A model generated the notes under the pieces. The model worked only from the letters and a program-made list of their open reading frames with translations, had not been told where the DNA came from and searched no databases. The translations under genes were made by a program, and so were the position numbers. Positions 6,602 to 15,517 of a stretch of DNA of 64,000 nucleotides are shown here, piece by piece (position 1 is the first letter of the stretch; each line of letters begins with the position of its first letter). The stretch spans positions 1-64,000 of the forward strand of contig JBNLDC010000067.1 in NCBI GenBank assembly GCA_050304135.1, in the 5' to 3' direction. This stretch comes from JAFGNB01 sp050304135 (GTDB taxonomy: Bacteria; Fibrobacterota; Chitinivibrionia; Chitinivibrionales; Chitinispirillaceae).

Positions 6602-8416
6602 ATGCAAAAAACAAAATCGTTTTCAGTATGGGAAAAAGTACTCATTATTACGTTTTTCACCATCGGTATCGGCTACAGTGCTGAAAGCGCCTCGCAACAT
6701 GTTACCTGGTTATGCACGACAAGAGAAAATCCGTGGGAGAACAAAGGCGAAGTACCACTCGCTGAATGGGATGACGACACAAGCCGATACATTTCGATCG
6801 ACGAAACTGCCACGTTTCAGGTAATAGACGGTTGGGGAGGTGCTATAAACGAAGACGGCTGGGTGGCGATGTCGGTGCTTCCGGAGGAACAGCGCGACCG
6901 GGTACTGCGATCGATTTTTGATACCGCACAGTGCGCCTTCAACATAGGCCGTATCAGTATCGGCGCGAATGACTTTTCATTGTCGCTCTACTCGTGCGAT
7001 GATTCCCCCGAAGACTATACGATGAGTAATTTTTCTCTCGATAAAGACAAGGTCAATGTCATTCCGTTTGCACTGGCGGCCAAAGCGATCAACCCGGACA
7101 TGCTTTTCTGGGGATCACCCCACTCTCCTCCGGCATGGATGAAAGACAACAACAGTATGATTGACGGCAGCCTTAAAACCGATGATGCCACCCGCAAGGC
7201 TTACGCCCTCTATTTCCGGAAATGGATCGAGGGAATGGAGGAAGAAGGCATTCATATCTATGCCATCCATGTTCAGAACGAGCCGAACATCACGGGAAAC
7301 GGATACCCGGCCTGTTTCATGTCCGGTGCCGAGATGGGCACCCTTATTAAAGACTACATTGGACCAGAGCTTCGAGATAACGGACTCGCAACAGAAATTT
7401 GGGTGGGAACGCTCCACAGTGCGAGCCCCGGTTACACCAGTTTTTATCCGGAGTATATTCCGCCGACCCTCGGCGATCCGGAGGCGAACCCGTACATTTC
7501 CGGTGTCGGTATGCAGTGGGGAGCCCTGCTCCATGCATATCAGGTGGCGCAGAATTACCCGGACATGAAAATGATGCAGACCGAACACCAGTGCGGCAAT
7601 TTTTTCTGGGCAGCGGAATACAACGCCGAGAAAGCCCCCAACGACTGGCCCTACGGGGTATTCACGTTTCAACGGATTCTCTTCTGGCTGCAGACAGGCA
7701 CCAATTCCTACTGTCAATGGAACATCGTTCTTGATGAACACGGAATAAGCAACTCCATCACCCAGCCATGGCCGCAGAACTCAATGATCACCGTCAACAA
7801 AACCACCGGGGAGGTTATCTACACCCCCCAGTACTACGCGGTCAAACATTTCAGCCATTTTGTCAAACCGGGTGCAAAGCGGATCGCCACTACCGGCAAT
7901 TACGCTATCGGCGGCAGTCACCTGCTCAGCACGAACCTCGGGGAGAACGTGACCGACGGTGACATGATGGCATTTGCCAATCCGGACGGCAGTATTGTTC
8001 TCGCGGCCCGAAACTCCTCACCCGACCCGATGCCGGTTTCGATAAAATTCGGTGCAAAGAAATTCAAACCGACCATTCCCGCCAATTCATTGAATACCTT
8101 TTTCATTGCGGACCATGTCGGTGTCGTCAGGAACAAAGTGGTTGCACCGGCAACCCCATCGGTCTCCGTAAGGGTACACGCTGCCGGGGTAGTACTTTCC
8201 ATTCCATCCGCAGCCGGACAAACGGTAACCTGCAGGCTGATCAACGCATCCGGAAAAACGGTGAAAACAGTGCGGCAATCAGCAGCGGGGTCAGAACATG
8301 TTACCATCAACTGGAACAGAACCAGCGAGCGTGGAATACCTGCCGCACCCGGAGTATACGTCGCGCGTATTACCGCTGGTACAACCCGGTATACCACACC
8401 ATTTGTGCTGCAGTAA
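6602..8416 (+). CDS. Secreted GH30 glycoside hydrolase
   Basis: This 604-residue exported enzyme of glycoside hydrolase family 30 belongs to a family of retaining beta-glycanases (glucosylceramidase, xylanase, beta-1,6-glucanase). A signal peptide (about 1-30) is followed by a catalytic barrel with DGWGGAINEDGW at the start, HSPPAWMKDN, the acid/base Glu227 in HVQNEPNIT and the nucleophile Glu328 in MQTEHQCG. The small beta-sandwich typical of GH30 closes the fold (about 430-505, VLAARNSSPDPMPVSIKF). The last 85 residues are a beta-rich sorting-type module ending APGVYVARITAG...PFVLQ. The ATG follows GAGGGGATAAGAG. The polymer it attacks cannot be read from sequence. It is a lone gene, convergent with the radical SAM gene. 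Confidence 0.92.
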   Translation: MQKTKSFSVWEKVLIITFFTIGIGYSAESASQHVTWLCTTRENPWENKGEVPLAEWDDDTSRYISIDETATFQVIDGWGGAINEDGWVAMSVLPEEQRDRVLRSIFDTAQCAFNIGRISIGANDFSLSLYSCDDSPEDYTMSNFSLDKDKVNVIPFALAAKAINPDMLFWGSPHSPPAWMKDNNSMIDGSLKTDDATRKAYALYFRKWIEGMEEEGIHIYAIHVQNEPNITGNGYPACFMSGAEMGTLIKDYIGPELRDNGLATEIWVGTLHSASPGYTSFYPEYIPPTLGDPEANPYISGVGMQWGALLHAYQVAQNYPDMKMMQTEHQCGNFFWAAEYNAEKAPNDWPYGVFTFQRILFWLQTGTNSYCQWNIVLDEHGISNSITQPWPQNSMITVNKTTGEVIYTPQYYAVKHFSHFVKPGAKRIATTGNYAIGGSHLLSTNLGENVTDGDMMAFANPDGSIVLAARNSSPDPMPVSIKFGAKKFKPTIPANSLNTFFIADHVGVVRNKVVAPATPSVSVRVHAAGVVLSIPSAAGQTVTCRLINASGKTVKTVRQSAAGSEHVTINWNRTSERGIPAAPGVYVARITAGTTRYTTPFVLQ

Positions 8417-8543
8417 CAACCGGTCAGATAGAGGATTCTCGGATTCTTCACATTTCTTATCCGGTAAGAGTGAACCCGCCGGGAACCTCTTTTCGACGGT
8501 CGTACCAGTCGTGAAGCGCCAGTGCGCATCGGCGCACCGTCCG

Positions 8544-10583
8544 CTACGCGGTATTGTCAACCGGACAATAAACGATTCCCGCGCCCGCAAGACGCGCAAT
8601 CGCATTTTTTACAGCATCTTCAGGATTGTCCGCTACAGCCGACCGTTTGGCAACTCTCATTGCCGATCGGAGCAGTTGACTCCAGCGCAGTGATTTTTCC
8701 GCAGGGAGCGTTTCGACTATCGACCGCTCTACGGGCGATAGCGGGACAATGCGCGCATCCCAATCTTCAAACGGTGCGTGAAGGTACACCGAATCCGGTG
8801 CGGGCGTAATGGTTTCCCGAAGCTCCGCGAGCCTGCGAAGGTCAGCCCAGCGGTAGGCAGTCCGAAGTATCTTTCCGGCACCAACAAGATAGACGGCGCT
8901 GATCCGGTCGAACGCGATTACTTCACGCCGCAGTGGATTATTCCGTACCGCTTCAAATTTACGGAACGTCTTCTCCCGCTGCGGTGCGTTGAGCGCCAGA
9001 ATGCGATAAATGTCAAGTTTGAATAACGTATCAAGCGCATCACACTCGACCGGCCCGGCTCCGAGCCCCGTCGCCTCTTCCCTGAAAATTCCATGGATCG
9101 TATCCTGAAAGCCATCAAGCCAGTCGGTATTCGTTGCTACACGACCGATTTTGCGTAAATATTTTTTGGTCTTCTTTCCGATGGACGCCATGGTCGCGGC
9201 CGCATCGGGTGAACGACTCATCAGGTACCTGGCACTGAGCGCGAATCTGTTGTAGAAATAGAAACATGCAATCGCCTCATCATCGAATCGTTCGAGATCC
9301 GCCTCGGCAAATCCCGATGCGAGAGCGATGTTATCGTACCGGATATCACACAGCAGATTGAGTTTTCCGCTACTCACCGGTCTGACACCGTATCGTTCCG
9401 GTGCATCACCAAGCGGCGTTCCTTTTATCAGACTGAGGGGGAACAGCATCATGAACGAAGGGTTGAGCACCACCGTATCATTAAAAGACTTGTCAAAAAT
9501 CGCAGGTGAATCTCCCGGCAGACCAAACATCAGATCAATATAAAAATTAAGCCGCGATTGCTGCAGCAACGCTTTTTTTTCAAGCAACCGCGACGGAAGG
9601 ATGGTCCGTTCGATACTATGCAGCGTTGCGAGGTTGGTCGACTGCACCCCCACACCGATCTGCGCCCGCGCGGCCTCAAATTTCGCGGTGAGCGTTTCGT
9701 CGATCGTAACGAAGGCACAATAGCAGAAAAGAGATGTTACCCGGTTGTTCTCCCGGTAAAAATCGAGCAGCTCGCCGGCTCTTTTCGCATCGATATCAAA
9801 CACCGAATCAGCAACATGCAGGCACTCGATACCACTTTCAAGCAGCCATTCCAGCTCCCGGTAAACACGTTCCAGAGGAAACTTCCTTACCGTGTGGTCG
9901 TGTCGGCTGAATTGACAATAAATACACTTCTGCGGACAGCCCCGCATGGTTTCGAATACCATGGCCCTGCCACCCGCCGATGAAAGTTTGAGATTCATTG
10001 CGAACGGGTACGGTGAGGGTATTGCATCGGCCGGCACCGGTGTGATTACTGAAAAATCGGCGTAATCCGCATAGCGCATCGGATTGAGCGCAATACCGCC
10101 CATGTTCATCAATGACGGTTCATCGCTGTCTGCAAGCGCCTTGATCAGCGGTGCGATCCGTAGCTCCGCTTCACCGAAAAGCAAGGCGTCGCACTCGGGA
10201 GAAGCGGCGAAAAACGCGACTACCTCCGCTGAAGTGGAACACCGCACCTCCGGTCCTCCGCAGATGATCGTACAACCCGGAAGCTGCGTCCGGACAGCGG
10301 CCATGCATTGCCGGTGAAACGGCATGTTCCAGCAATAGCACGAAAAACCGATAATGTCCGGCTTTTCAACGACAATTTCCCGGAGGATTTCCTCTCCGGT
10401 CTGCACCGTCGTATTGAAATACCGGCATGAAACGACTATTGACGGATCGATAAGCGGTGAGTTACGTAAAGCCGCCGCACAATTGAGAATTCCCGGCATG
10501 ATATAATAATGCTGCGAGCGCGAAAAGGCGATCGATCCCCACGAGCCCTGCTCGGAACCGGTATAGACAAACAGTACTTTCAT
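8544..10583 (-). CDS. B12-binding-type radical SAM protein
   Basis: This 679-residue protein combines an N-terminal Rossmann-like B12-binding-type region (about 1-150: MKVLFVYTGSEQG, PDIIGFSCYCWN, IICGGPEV, FGEAE) with a radical SAM core. The cluster-binding motif is RGCPQKCIYCQF (C216, C220, C223), followed by CLHVADSVFDID and an IDLMFGLPGDS strand, as in the family sometimes called B12-binding domain-containing radical SAM. The canonical DxHxxG lower-ligand motif is absent, which is common in this family. The C-terminal 230 residues are a helical DUF4080-like region. The ATG at 10583 (MKVLFVYTG) is preferred over a TTG at 10631. Substrate is unknown; members act as methyltransferases or ring-forming enzymes. 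It follows an ADH gene by 210 nt. Confidence 0.85.
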   Translation of the reverse strand: MKVLFVYTGSEQGSWGSIAFSRSQHYYIMPGILNCAAALRNSPLIDPSIVVSCRYFNTTVQTGEEILREIVVEKPDIIGFSCYCWNMPFHRQCMAAVRTQLPGCTIICGGPEVRCSTSAEVVAFFAASPECDALLFGEAELRIAPLIKALADSDEPSLMNMGGIALNPMRYADYADFSVITPVPADAIPSPYPFAMNLKLSSAGGRAMVFETMRGCPQKCIYCQFSRHDHTVRKFPLERVYRELEWLLESGIECLHVADSVFDIDAKRAGELLDFYRENNRVTSLFCYCAFVTIDETLTAKFEAARAQIGVGVQSTNLATLHSIERTILPSRLLEKKALLQQSRLNFYIDLMFGLPGDSPAIFDKSFNDTVVLNPSFMMLFPLSLIKGTPLGDAPERYGVRPVSSGKLNLLCDIRYDNIALASGFAEADLERFDDEAIACFYFYNRFALSARYLMSRSPDAAATMASIGKKTKKYLRKIGRVATNTDWLDGFQDTIHGIFREEATGLGAGPVECDALDTLFKLDIYRILALNAPQREKTFRKFEAVRNNPLRREVIAFDRISAVYLVGAGKILRTAYRWADLRRLAELRETITPAPDSVYLHAPFEDWDARIVPLSPVERSIVETLPAEKSLRWSQLLRSAMRVAKRSAVADNPEDAVKNAIARLAGAGIVYCPVDNTA

Positions 10584-10793
10584 AAAATCGGCAGCATCGC
10601 TCCCCGTTTGCTTGAAATACAATCCCCTCAAGCGTCAGTTCATACGTCGGATTCAGTTCGCAGTACCATTGGTGCGATTCCGGTATACTGCAGCAGTTAT
10701 ACTGCGGCAAGAGTCTCCGTGGCATAGATTTCACCGCGTTTCATGTGTACGACTGCACAGCGGCCCGGAGATGTTCCCCCGCACTGCAGTGAA

Positions 10794-11825
10794 TTACACC
10801 GTTATCATTACCCGTACCGCTCCATCGTCATACGTTTCCGCCAGCCGCATCGCTTGGGAGATCTGACTTAGCGGAATTCGGTGCGTTGCCATCGGAGCGA
10901 TGTTCACCGTTTTTCGTTCCACCAGATTGATACACGGATGCAGTGCCCTGTTCGATCGCCGCACATTCTGCACCAGAAGTTCCCGGCGGCGCAGCGTGTG
11001 TGGATTGAACCCGATTGTATCCTCCGGTGGTATACCGATAAGCAGCACCCTTCCGCCGATGCGCGCAGTCTCGAATGCCCAGGAAAAAGTTGCTACCGAA
11101 CCAACCGCCTCATACACGATGTCAACCATCCGTCCACCGGTTCTTTCATGAATAAATGAAAGCGGATCAGTATCCTGAGTATTGACACAGTGATCTGGAG
11201 CGTAATGTTTCGCGGCAAAATCCAGCCGGTGCTGCACACGATCGAACAGAAAGACTTCGCCTGCTCCGCATGCCTTGCACAGTGCAAGCGTGGAGAGCCC
11301 GACAGCCCCTGCACCGAACACCGCAACACTCTCTCCGGGTTTGAGGGAACTCAGAACCACCGCATGATATCCCACTCCCATCGGTTCAAGAAGCGCAGCC
11401 TCGTCAAAACTCATGGTATCGGGAATTTTCACGATTTGGCTTTCGTGAAGTGCGAGATACTCCTGAAAGGCACCGGCTTCATTCGGTCCACCCAGAAACC
11501 TGACATTGGGACAACGATTGTAACGGCCTTCCAGACAGTGTTCACACCTGAAGCAGTACCGGGCCGGTTCGACCGCCACCCGATCTCCAATAGTAAACGC
11601 TGAGCCCGGCGGAACCGCTGCCACTTCCGCAGAACACTCATGTCCGAGTGCATGCGGATAGACACAGCGTTGATCTCCGATTCCACCATGTTTATAATAA
11701 TGAACATCAGAGGCGCAGATCCCTACCGATCTGACCGCCACAAGAACTTCACCCGATCCGGGTACCGGTACCGGTACATCGTAAAGTTCCATTGTCCTGT
11801 TTGCTGTAAGGCGGGCTGCCCGCAT
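10794..11825 (-). CDS. Zinc-dependent alcohol/sorbitol dehydrogenase
   Basis: This 343-residue medium-chain dehydrogenase of the sorbitol/L-threonine dehydrogenase type has catalytic zinc ligands C37 (GICASDVHYY), H62-E63 (GHEC) and E147. The structural zinc site has four Cys (C91, C94, C97, C105), and the NAD Rossmann motif is VFGAGAVGLSTLAL, ending in an acidic residue (FLFDR) that indicates NAD rather than NADP. The SDVHYYKHGGIG signature is typical of polyol dehydrogenases. GGGAGGGAGGGG precedes the ATG at 11825. It probably oxidises a sugar alcohol in the cytoplasm. The radical SAM gene lies downstream on the same strand, but the 210-nt gap makes cotranscription uncertain. Confidence 0.9.
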   Translation of the reverse strand: MRAARLTANRTMELYDVPVPVPGSGEVLVAVRSVGICASDVHYYKHGGIGDQRCVYPHALGHECSAEVAAVPPGSAFTIGDRVAVEPARYCFRCEHCLEGRYNRCPNVRFLGGPNEAGAFQEYLALHESQIVKIPDTMSFDEAALLEPMGVGYHAVVLSSLKPGESVAVFGAGAVGLSTLALCKACGAGEVFLFDRVQHRLDFAAKHYAPDHCVNTQDTDPLSFIHERTGGRMVDIVYEAVGSVATFSWAFETARIGGRVLLIGIPPEDTIGFNPHTLRRRELLVQNVRRSNRALHPCINLVERKTVNIAPMATHRIPLSQISQAMRLAETYDDGAVRVMITV

Positions 11826-12451
11826 TACCCCTCCCTCCCGACCCGACCGGTTATAACGAATATTTGCACGTCCTTATCCCGAATAACCAGCTCAGCTGAA
11901 TCCATAATTTATTGAACGTAGTCCGCCCGGAAATATTTCAATAGTATAAAAATACTTTGAGGGAGTACCTGTTCAGGGTATCCCTATAGTTTATCTGCAG
12001 TCAGGTAAGTCTGAAAACACTTTTTTCAGATACTATTTGACACACGTGCTTTTCATTACCTATCTTGTGTTCACCAATTAGCTGGATCCGTGATAACAGA
12101 GTGCACACCTAATGAATTGCTGATAGAAAAGTCTCTGTCACTCACGATTATTTACCCGTTAAGGTTACTTTCAAAACAAAAGCCTGCATACAGCAATCCT
12201 TCGGGATGCAGTGCCGGTTTTAAAATTTTATTGCCGACAATTGGTAACATCGTACGTACCAGTACGAACCAGTCGGTAATGACAGACTATGGCAAACAGT
12301 CTGCACAAAGAATCTTTTCGACTGCATGGAAAAAGCATCAGTCGTCTTTGCTGTCCGCTGGAAAGCGGATCTGACAGTAACCAAGCAGGTAGCATGATTT
12401 TAGACAATTATTCCAAATGAACCCATAACCATCCCCCACAAAGGAGCTTTC
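11826..12451. other. Gene-free divergent promoter region
   Basis: This stretch separates the minus-strand ADH gene from the plus-strand secreted protein. A 94-codon frame at 12090-12374 has no ribosome site and no recognisable protein features. AT-rich patches around 11940-12060 may hold promoters, but no convincing -35/-10 pair was fixed. AAAGGAG at 12440-12446 is the ribosome site of the next gene. Confidence 0.4.
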
Positions 12452-15436
12452 ATGCAAGCGACTTTCATCCGGAAAACCGGCAGCGGCATTCTAACGATGC
12501 TCACCCTCCTCCTGACCTTCATCACCACCGCCAACAGTCAGGGACTGCTGAGAGAATACTGGAGTGATATCTCCGGGACCTTAGTCACGAACCTGACCGA
12601 CAATACCAATTATCCGAACAATCCGACCTCGCGAAATACTATCACCATTTTTGAGGGACCATCCAATACTGCAGACAATTACGGTACACGGATCCGCGGG
12701 TATGTCGTTCCTCCGACCACCGGAAACTATACGTTCTGGATCTCTTCCGACGACAACTCCCAACTCTGGCTCAGCACCAGTGACGACCCTGCGGGCAAAA
12801 CACTCATCGCCAGTGTCTCCGGATGGACCAATCCGCGGGAGTGGACAAAATTCTCCTCCCAACAGTCTACTCAGGTAGCACTGACCGCCGGACAGAGATA
12901 CTATGTCGAAGTGCTCCATAAGGAGGGTACCGGCGGTGACAACGTTGCCGTCGGCTGGCAGGGCCCCGGGATAAGTGGTGATGCGGAACGCCCCATCCCC
13001 GGCTCACGTCTCCAACCATACCGGATCGGACTGCTCAGAGAGGTGTGGAACGATATTCCAGGATCTGCCGTCACCGATCTGACTTCAAATGCGAATTATC
13101 CCAATTCACCCTCGTCGTCAGGACAGATTTATTCGTTTGAAGCACCTATCGACGTTGCCGAAGATTACGGAGCCCGTATTCGTGGATACATTGTTCCTCC
13201 GACGACGGGGAGCTACACATTCTGGATCGCCTCGGACGACAACTCCGAACTCTGGTTGAGCACTGACGCCAATCCCGCTGGAAAAGCACTCATCGCCAGT
13301 GTGCCCGAATACACCAACTCACGTGAATGGACAAAATACAGCTCACAGCAGTCAACCGCCCGCACGCTGACTGCAGGGCAGAAATATTATGTTGAAGTGC
13401 TGTTCAAGGAAGGCTACGGTGGCGACAACTGTGCTGTCGGATGGCAGGGCCCCGGCATCAGCGGTGACGTTGAACGACCGATCCCTGCAAGTCGCCTGCT
13501 CCCATGGACCGGTTCCTCAACGCCAACCTATTCACTGACAATCAATAACGATGGACATGGAACCACCTCTCCTTCGGGAACCATCACGGTTGATTCTTCC
13601 GCACAGACCGCAATCGCTGCAACTTCGGCAACGGGATATGTATTCTCCGGATGGTCGGTAGTCAGCGGCAGCGCATCAATAGCCAACCCGTCGGCAGCAG
13701 CGACAACCGTTGCATTGGAAAACGGAAACGCAACCATTCGCGCGAATTTCACGGCGCTCTCCTATATACTTACCGTAAACAGTAACGGCAACGGAACGAC
13801 CGTTCCAACAGGTAACGTGATCGTCAATCACGGTGTGGCGACGTCAATTTCCGCAGCACCTGCAGGCGGCTACCAGTTCACCGGATGGAGCGTTACCAGC
13901 GGAAGTGCATCGATTGCCAACCCGTCATCACCCTCAACCAGCGTAACGCTCAGCAGCGGAACCGCGACCGTCACCGCAAATTTTTCACTGCTTACCTATT
14001 CTTTAAACGTCACCAACGACGGCAATGGAACGACCACCCCTTCGGGAATTGTAACGGTCAACCACGGAGCAGCAACGGCTATCAACGCTATACCTGCAAC
14101 CGGGTACCTTTTCACCGGATGGACCGTTACCAGCGGCACGGCGTCAATTGCCAATCCATCGTCCGCCGCAACCACGATAACCCTCACCAGTGGCAACGCC
14201 AGTATCAGGGCCAGCTTTTCGGCACAGGCCTACATACTGACGGTTTCGGATGACGGCAACGGGACCACCGTTCCGACAGGTCCGGTATCGGTAGCACATG
14301 GTGCGGCAACGACTATCGCAGCTACACCGGCGACCGGTTTTCAGTTCACCGGATGGACCGTCACCAGCGGCACGGCGTCAATTACCAATCCATCGTCCGC
14401 CACAACCACGGTGACTTTGACAAGCGGGAATGCTTCCATTCAGGCGGATTTTTCAGTGCAAACGTACACTCTGACAATGACCAGTGACAGCAACGGGACC
14501 ACAACTCCTTCGGGGATAGTACAGGTTGACCATGGTATTGCCACCGCGATCAGTGCAACACCGGCGAGCGGATACAACTTCCTCAACTGGACGATCACTG
14601 CAGGTACGGCCACCATAGCCGCTCCGTCCTCGGCCACCACAACGGTAACCATGACAAGCGGGAATGCAACTCTGAGAGCCAACTTTACCCAGCAGCTCGA
14701 TCTTCTAACAATCGCCAATAATGGTAATGGTACCACATCGCCATCGGGTGACATCGAAGTCGGCAGAGGAGTTGCGACAACCATCAGCGCAACCGCCAAC
14801 AGCGGGTATCATTTCGTCAGTTGGACGATTGTTTCCGGAACACCGCAGATTGCCAATCCGACCTCCGCCACAACCACGGTAACCACTTCGGGTGATGCTG
14901 AAGTCAGAGCTGATTTTGATGCAAACCAGCCTTCACTGCCCAATAACCGCCAGATCGCGATTACCGGCGAACTGTTCGATGATAACGGCGATCCGGTTGG
15001 CACTCCGACCCCGGATACCATCGAGATGCAGGTGCAACTCTGGAACCAGGCAACAGGCGGCACCAGCCTGTATACAGAATCGTACCTTATCGCGAATGGA
15101 CAGGAAATTACGGTTGTCGATGGTAGATTCGTCGTCAGACTCGGTTCCGGTGCCACCTCCGGTGACTTGACCGGAGTACTTTCAGCGAATGAAAACCTTT
15201 TTGCCGAAATTACCGTCCTTGGTGTCACCCCGGACGTTCTGTTGCCTCGTACACCGGTAACTGCCGCGCCATACGCTCATTCGGTGCCTGCTGCAACGGT
15301 TCAGAATACCACACTCCATGGAACAGGGACTCCGCTTGATAGCAATCTGCAGGCCCCTATCGGAACCTATTATGTGGATGACGCCACTGAATTGACCTGG
15401 GTAAAACTTAACCTCGGTTGGAAAATAGTGGACTAA
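12452..15436 (+). CDS. Secreted PA14 / InlB-like repeat protein
   Basis: This 994-residue exported protein has a signal peptide of about 29 residues (LTLLLTFITTANS), followed by two tandem PA14 domains (about 30-190 and 191-350; YVVPPTTGNYTFWISSDDNS and its near copy), which usually bind carbohydrate. Six repeats of about 75 residues follow (about 355-825), each opening with a Y-L-T-hydrophobic strand and NGNGTTxPSG and ending in a TSGNATIxANF strand: the divergent InlB B-repeat/'bacterial repeat' type. The C-terminal 170 residues (ITGELFDDNGDPV...TPVTAAPYAHSV) form a separate beta domain with an unknown fold. AAAGGAG precedes the ATG. It is probably a surface adhesin or polysaccharide-binding protein. 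The giant protease gene lies 81 nt downstream on the same strand. Confidence 0.88.
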   Translation: MQATFIRKTGSGILTMLTLLLTFITTANSQGLLREYWSDISGTLVTNLTDNTNYPNNPTSRNTITIFEGPSNTADNYGTRIRGYVVPPTTGNYTFWISSDDNSQLWLSTSDDPAGKTLIASVSGWTNPREWTKFSSQQSTQVALTAGQRYYVEVLHKEGTGGDNVAVGWQGPGISGDAERPIPGSRLQPYRIGLLREVWNDIPGSAVTDLTSNANYPNSPSSSGQIYSFEAPIDVAEDYGARIRGYIVPPTTGSYTFWIASDDNSELWLSTDANPAGKALIASVPEYTNSREWTKYSSQQSTARTLTAGQKYYVEVLFKEGYGGDNCAVGWQGPGISGDVERPIPASRLLPWTGSSTPTYSLTINNDGHGTTSPSGTITVDSSAQTAIAATSATGYVFSGWSVVSGSASIANPSAAATTVALENGNATIRANFTALSYILTVNSNGNGTTVPTGNVIVNHGVATSISAAPAGGYQFTGWSVTSGSASIANPSSPSTSVTLSSGTATVTANFSLLTYSLNVTNDGNGTTTPSGIVTVNHGAATAINAIPATGYLFTGWTVTSGTASIANPSSAATTITLTSGNASIRASFSAQAYILTVSDDGNGTTVPTGPVSVAHGAATTIAATPATGFQFTGWTVTSGTASITNPSSATTTVTLTSGNASIQADFSVQTYTLTMTSDSNGTTTPSGIVQVDHGIATAISATPASGYNFLNWTITAGTATIAAPSSATTTVTMTSGNATLRANFTQQLDLLTIANNGNGTTSPSGDIEVGRGVATTISATANSGYHFVSWTIVSGTPQIANPTSATTTVTTSGDAEVRADFDANQPSLPNNRQIAITGELFDDNGDPVGTPTPDTIEMQVQLWNQATGGTSLYTESYLIANGQEITVVDGRFVVRLGSGATSGDLTGVLSANENLFAEITVLGVTPDVLLPRTPVTAAPYAHSVPAATVQNTTLHGTGTPLDSNLQAPIGTYYVDDATELTWVKLNLGWKIVD

Positions 15437-15517
15437 CAGGACCAGTCGTTCACAAAGGAGCGTAGTACTCATTTACATAAAGGTACAGAAATTGTTTCTA
15501 CCAAGGAAAAAACAATT

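Noticed and set aside
12090..12374. 94-codon frame before the PA14 protein
   Set aside because: No start signal and no recognisable domain; probably chance.
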